Shown here: piece by piece, positions 61,580 through 64,000 of the stretch
How the letters are laid out: every line of letters starts with the position of its first letter
Numbering within the stretch: position 1 is the stretch's first letter
From: Conexibacter arvalis
GTDB taxonomy: Bacteria > Actinomycetota > Thermoleophilia > Solirubrobacterales > Solirubrobacteraceae
Direction of reading: 5' to 3'
NCBI RefSeq assembly: GCF_014199525.1
Contig: NZ_JACHNU010000001.1
Coordinates: forward strand, 1 to 64,000
Length of the DNA: 64,000 nucleotides
The notes under the pieces: generated by a model
Told to the model about the DNA's origin: nothing
The model's database searches: none
The model's input: only the letters and a program-made list of their open reading frames with translations
Made by a program: the position numbers and the translations under genes

Positions 61580-62251
61580 GTGCCCGATCGCCGCTCTCGC
61601 CGCTCCGACGCCCAGCGCAACGACCGTGCCCTGCTGCGCGCGGCGCGCGCCGTGATCGCGCGCGACGGCGCACGCGCGTCGGTGGCGGCGATCGCTGCGG
61701 ACGCGGGCGTCGGCGTGGGGAGCCTCTATCGCCGCTGGCCCAGCAAGGAGAAGCTGTTCGAGCACCTCCTCGAGGTCGCCAACGAGGAGTGGGACCGGAT
61801 CGCCCAGGAGGGACTCGCGCACGAGGACCCCTGGGAGGGGTTCGCCCACTACTTCGCCGCGGCCGTCGGCTTCGGACCGGGCACGCTCGGACCGCTCGCC
61901 GGCACCGTCGAGCTCACCCCGCGCGCCGCCGCGGCCGCCCGGCGGTCAGACGAGGCGGTCGAGGCGATCATCGCCCGCGCCCGGTCGGCCGGCGAGCTGC
62001 GGGCCGACGTCACGGCGGTGGACGTCTCGCTGCTGATCGAGCAGATGAGCCGATCGCCGCTGATCGAGCAGCTGGCGCAGCAAGGTCGCGACGACCTGCG
62101 CGACGCCGCCGCCCACGCCCGCCGGCGCCTCGTCGCGATCGTCCTCGACGGACTGCGCGAGCCCGCCGCCACCCCGCTGCCCGGCCCGCGCCCAGCCGAA
62201 CGGCTGCTGACAGCGCGCTGGGAGATGGTCGAGTACCGCCCCGCGCGCTGA
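61580..62251 (+). CDS. TetR-family regulator (divergent to SnoaL gene)
   Basis: The 223-residue protein has the DNA-binding region RNDRALLRAARAVIARDGAR, then AAIAADAGVGVGSLYRRWPS and KEKLFEHLLEV, followed by a helical effector domain. GTG 61580 is used; it lies 19 bases after operator 2. It probably represses the SnoaL-like gene and itself. Confidence 0.85.
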   Translation: MPDRRSRRSDAQRNDRALLRAARAVIARDGARASVAAIAADAGVGVGSLYRRWPSKEKLFEHLLEVANEEWDRIAQEGLAHEDPWEGFAHYFAAAVGFGPGTLGPLAGTVELTPRAAAAARRSDEAVEAIIARARSAGELRADVTAVDVSLLIEQMSRSPLIEQLAQQGRDDLRDAAAHARRRLVAIVLDGLREPAATPLPGPRPAERLLTARWEMVEYRPAR

Positions 62252-62297
62252 GCCCAGCGCCCGCGACGACACTCCACCTCACAGCGACGCGGGGCTG

Positions 62298-62325
62298 ACG
62301 GCCGCGAGCGGACGCTCGCGGCCGT
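62298..62325. terminator. 12-bp hairpin after the TetR gene
   Basis: ACGGCCGCGAGC (62298-62309) pairs perfectly with GCTCGCGGCCGT (62314-62325) around GGAC. It lies 46 bases past the TetR stop and just before the end of a minus-strand remnant, so it may serve both. Confidence 0.7.
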
Positions 62326-62341
62326 CGTCCTGCCCGTCGGC

Positions 62342-62560
62342 CTATCTGCCTTCGTAGCCGAAGAGCTCGCCGCCTCTGGTCACGACGACGCCGCCGGGGC
62401 CGCGGGCGTCACCGTCCTCGGTGATCGTCAGTCTGCCCTGCGCGCCCTCGAACGTTCTCATCGCGGCGAGCGCTCTCCGCACCTCGCCGTGGTCGGTCGT
62501 GCCGGGCACGCCCCCTCGCAGGTGAGCCGAGGCCCGCGCCGGGCATGCCGCCCGCTCCGT
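62342..62560 (-). pseudogene. C-terminal remnant of a LivK-type branched-chain amino acid binding protein
   Basis: The minus-strand frame ending at 62342 reads GVPGTTDHGEVRRALAAMRT then FEGAQGRLTITEDGDARGPG and GVVVTRGGELFGYEG before TAG. The pattern (V)R.ALA.M..F.G..G...I...GDA.GP..V...G is the usual end of periplasmic leucine-binding proteins. The N-terminal 300 or so residues are missing, and the sequence to the right is the regulatory region of the next gene. Confidence 0.55.
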
Positions 62561-62665
62561 TGACCGTCTTCAGCGTGGTCCATATGATGAAACTCGCAAG
62601 CAGTATTTTGAAAGCGAGCTCCAGGCTGACGGTGGCGTCCAGCCTGGGCGGCAAGGAGGCGATCG

Positions 62666-63487
62666 ATGCGGATGGCGACGGAGCGCGCGGCACTGGTGAC
62701 GGGCGGAGCGTCGGGGATCGGGCTCGAGACGGCGCGCAGGCTGGTCGCGGACCGCCTCCGCGTCGCGCTGCTCGACCTGCCCGGCGACAGGCTCGACGCG
62801 GCCGCCGCCGAGCTGACCGCGGCCGCGCGCGCGCACGAGCCGTCGGCGGCGCCGGTCGTCGCCGTCGCCGCCGACGTCCGCCGGCCGGCCGCGGTCGCTG
62901 CCGCGGTGGGCGACGCGATCGACGCGCTCGGCGGGCTCGACACGCTCGTGGTCTGCGCCGGCGTGATCCACATCAAGCCGCTGGCCGACGTCAGCGAGGA
63001 CGACTGGGACCGCACGCTCGACGTCAATCTCAAGGGCGCCTTCCTCTGCTGCCAGGCGGCGGCGCCGGCGCTGACGGCCAGCGGACGCGGGCGGATCGTG
63101 ATGATCAGCTCCGACGCCGGCCGCCGCGGCGTGCCGCTCCTGCACGCCTACTCCGCCTCGAAGTTCGGCCTCGTCGGCCTGACGCAGTCGCTCGCGGGCG
63201 AGCTCGCGCCGCACGTCACCGTCAACGCGATCTGCCCCGTCAGCACGCCCGGCACGGAGATGGGCCGGCAGGTGATGGCGTTCAAGACGGCCGCCACGGA
63301 GCGCAGCGAGCAGGAGGTGCTCGACGACATCGCGCGCCAGTTCCCGCTCGCGCGTGCCGGGACGGAGGCCGACGTCGCCGACGCGGTGCGCTTCTTCGTC
63401 TCCGACGCCGCGAGCTTCGTGACCGGCGTCGCGCTCGACGTCGACGGCGGCGCGGGCCTCAACGCGATGCCGGGAGCGCAGGCATGA
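62666..63487 (+). CDS. short-chain dehydrogenase/reductase
   Basis: The 273-residue SDR has ALVTGGASGIGLETARRLVA, VCAGVIHIKPLADVSEDDWD, a serine in RIVMISSDAGRRGVP, YSASKFGLVGL and SFVTGVALDVDGGAGLN. AAGGAGG lies about six bases before ATG 62666. Upstream, CTCGC (62593-62597) and GCGAG (62614-62618) form a weak inverted repeat around an A/T-rich centre that may be an operator. Its stop overlaps the amidohydrolase start (ATGA), so the two act in one pathway, probably sugar-acid, lactone or aromatic degradation. Confidence 0.87.
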   Translation: MRMATERAALVTGGASGIGLETARRLVADRLRVALLDLPGDRLDAAAAELTAAARAHEPSAAPVVAVAADVRRPAAVAAAVGDAIDALGGLDTLVVCAGVIHIKPLADVSEDDWDRTLDVNLKGAFLCCQAAAPALTASGRGRIVMISSDAGRRGVPLLHAYSASKFGLVGLTQSLAGELAPHVTVNAICPVSTPGTEMGRQVMAFKTAATERSEQEVLDDIARQFPLARAGTEADVADAVRFFVSDAASFVTGVALDVDGGAGLNAMPGAQA

Positions 63488-64000
63488 CCCGAGCCGACCG
63501 GCCGCCGTTCACCGACACGCACGTCCACTTCTTCGACATGACGCACCCGCGACTGCGCTTCGACTGGCTGCCGCCGGGCGGCGATCCCGCCGAGACCGCC
63601 GTGCTCGGCGAGTACGGCGCGGTCCGCTCGGAGCGCTACTGGGCCGACGACTACGTCGGCGAGACGCGGCTGCACGACGTCGCCCGCGTGATCCACGTGC
63701 AGTGCGCGATCGGCAGCGAGGACCCGGCCGAGGAGACCCGCTGGCTGCAGGCCTTCCACGACCGCCTCGGCATCCCCCACGCCGCGATCGGCTACGCCGA
63801 CCTCGCCGACCCGGAGGTCGGCGCGCTGCTCGAGCGCCACCGCGCGTACCCGATCTTCCGCGGCATCCGCGACCTGCGCGAGGACGACTACCTCACCGAC
63901 CCGCAGTGGGAGCAGGGCTTCGCGCTCCTGGGCGAGCACGGTCTCGTCTGCTGCGACGCGCCGGCGCTCGAGCAGGCCGGCGCCGCCGCGGCGATCGCCG
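63484..64000 (+). CDS. amidohydrolase-2 family enzyme, 5' part only
   Basis: The first 172 residues are visible. FTDTHVHFFDMTHPRLRFDW is the metal-binding TIM-barrel start of the amidohydrolase-2/lactonase group (D-x-H-x-H), and RVIHVQCAIGSEDPAEETRW and IFRGIRDLREDDYL follow as in L-fucono-1,5-lactonase and 2-pyrone-4,6-dicarboxylate lactonase relatives. The gene runs past the right edge. With the SDR it makes a plausible dehydrogenase/lactonase pair. Confidence 0.85.
   Translation, partial: MTRADRPPFTDTHVHFFDMTHPRLRFDWLPPGGDPAETAVLGEYGAVRSERYWADDYVGETRLHDVARVIHVQCAIGSEDPAEETRWLQAFHDRLGIPHAAIGYADLADPEVGALLERHRAYPIFRGIRDLREDDYLTDPQWEQGFALLGEHGLVCCDAPALEQAGAAAAIA

Overview
The window is a high-GC (roughly 70% by eye) bacterial chromosome segment. 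Coding is dense, with ATGA/GTGA/TGATG overlaps, many GTG starts and actinobacterial families (IclR, LacI, TetR, SCP2-type thiolase, paired acyl-CoA dehydrogenases, Asp23 operon, DUF4383, group III globin). It is best read as an actinobacterium; the arginine AGA codons in otherwise GC-rich genes and the gene mix suggest a Thermoleophilia/Solirubrobacterales-like host, but that placement is inference.

Layout. (1) 1-1,000: a terminator, a copy of a dispersed repeat, and decayed fragments (two IS481-type transposase remnants and a piece of an adenosine-specific kinase). (2) 1,012-4,299: two small minus-strand operons, FAD oxidoreductase / LysE-type exporter / nucleotidyltransferase-like protein, and ribbon-helix-helix protein / VOC protein. 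(3) 4,353-24,014: a large catabolic locus. A 14-gene minus-strand operon (alpha/beta hydrolase, complete oligopeptide-type ABC importer, acyl-CoA ligase, SCP2-type thiolase, two acyl-CoA dehydrogenases, two SDRs, an EthD-like protein and a pair of MaoC hydratases) and a 4-gene minus-strand operon (cyclase, SDR, double dimeric-barrel protein, DUF3830-like) are each preceded by the same 17-bp palindrome. An IclR regulator and an amidase lie divergently. This reads as uptake, ring or C-C cleavage, CoA activation and beta-oxidation of one unidentified cyclic or branched compound.

(4) 24,595-25,250: the first of three modules carrying a tRNA 3'-end fragment. (5) 25,263-42,950: remnants of an older type I restriction system, then a complete myo-inositol catabolic operon (iolE, iolG, extra reductase, iolC, iolD, iolB, iolA, DUF2090 aldolase) led by a zinc-dependent dehydrogenase, a LacI repressor, and a divergent sugar ABC transporter with a second Gfo/Idh dehydrogenase. 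Five copies of a 14-bp palindrome centred on GAGCGCTC tie these together. (6) Second tRNA-fragment module at 43,262-43,600. (7) 43,633-50,826: an intact type I restriction-modification operon (hsdM-hsdS-hsdR) and an Xre antitoxin next to a frameshifted RES toxin. (8) Third module at 50,829-51,260. (9) 51,264-57,406: a PD-(D/E)XK nuclease-like protein, a five-gene Asp23 envelope-stress operon, an iron-sulfur-type regulator divergent from ferredoxin and truncated hemoglobin, and a DUF4383 membrane protein. (10) 57,422-64,000: an amine-oxidase-like flavoprotein, a secreted protein of odd codon use, two divergent TetR pairs with clear operators, a LivK remnant, and an SDR/amidohydrolase pair that runs off the window.

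The three tRNA-end modules, each with a covarying hairpin, a 48-50 bp tRNA 3' fragment, a terminator and a shared flanking repeat, divide the left 51 kb into stacked islands (catabolic, inositol, restriction). No integrase is visible. The stacked array and the IclR-controlled catabolic locus are the most interesting parts of the window.
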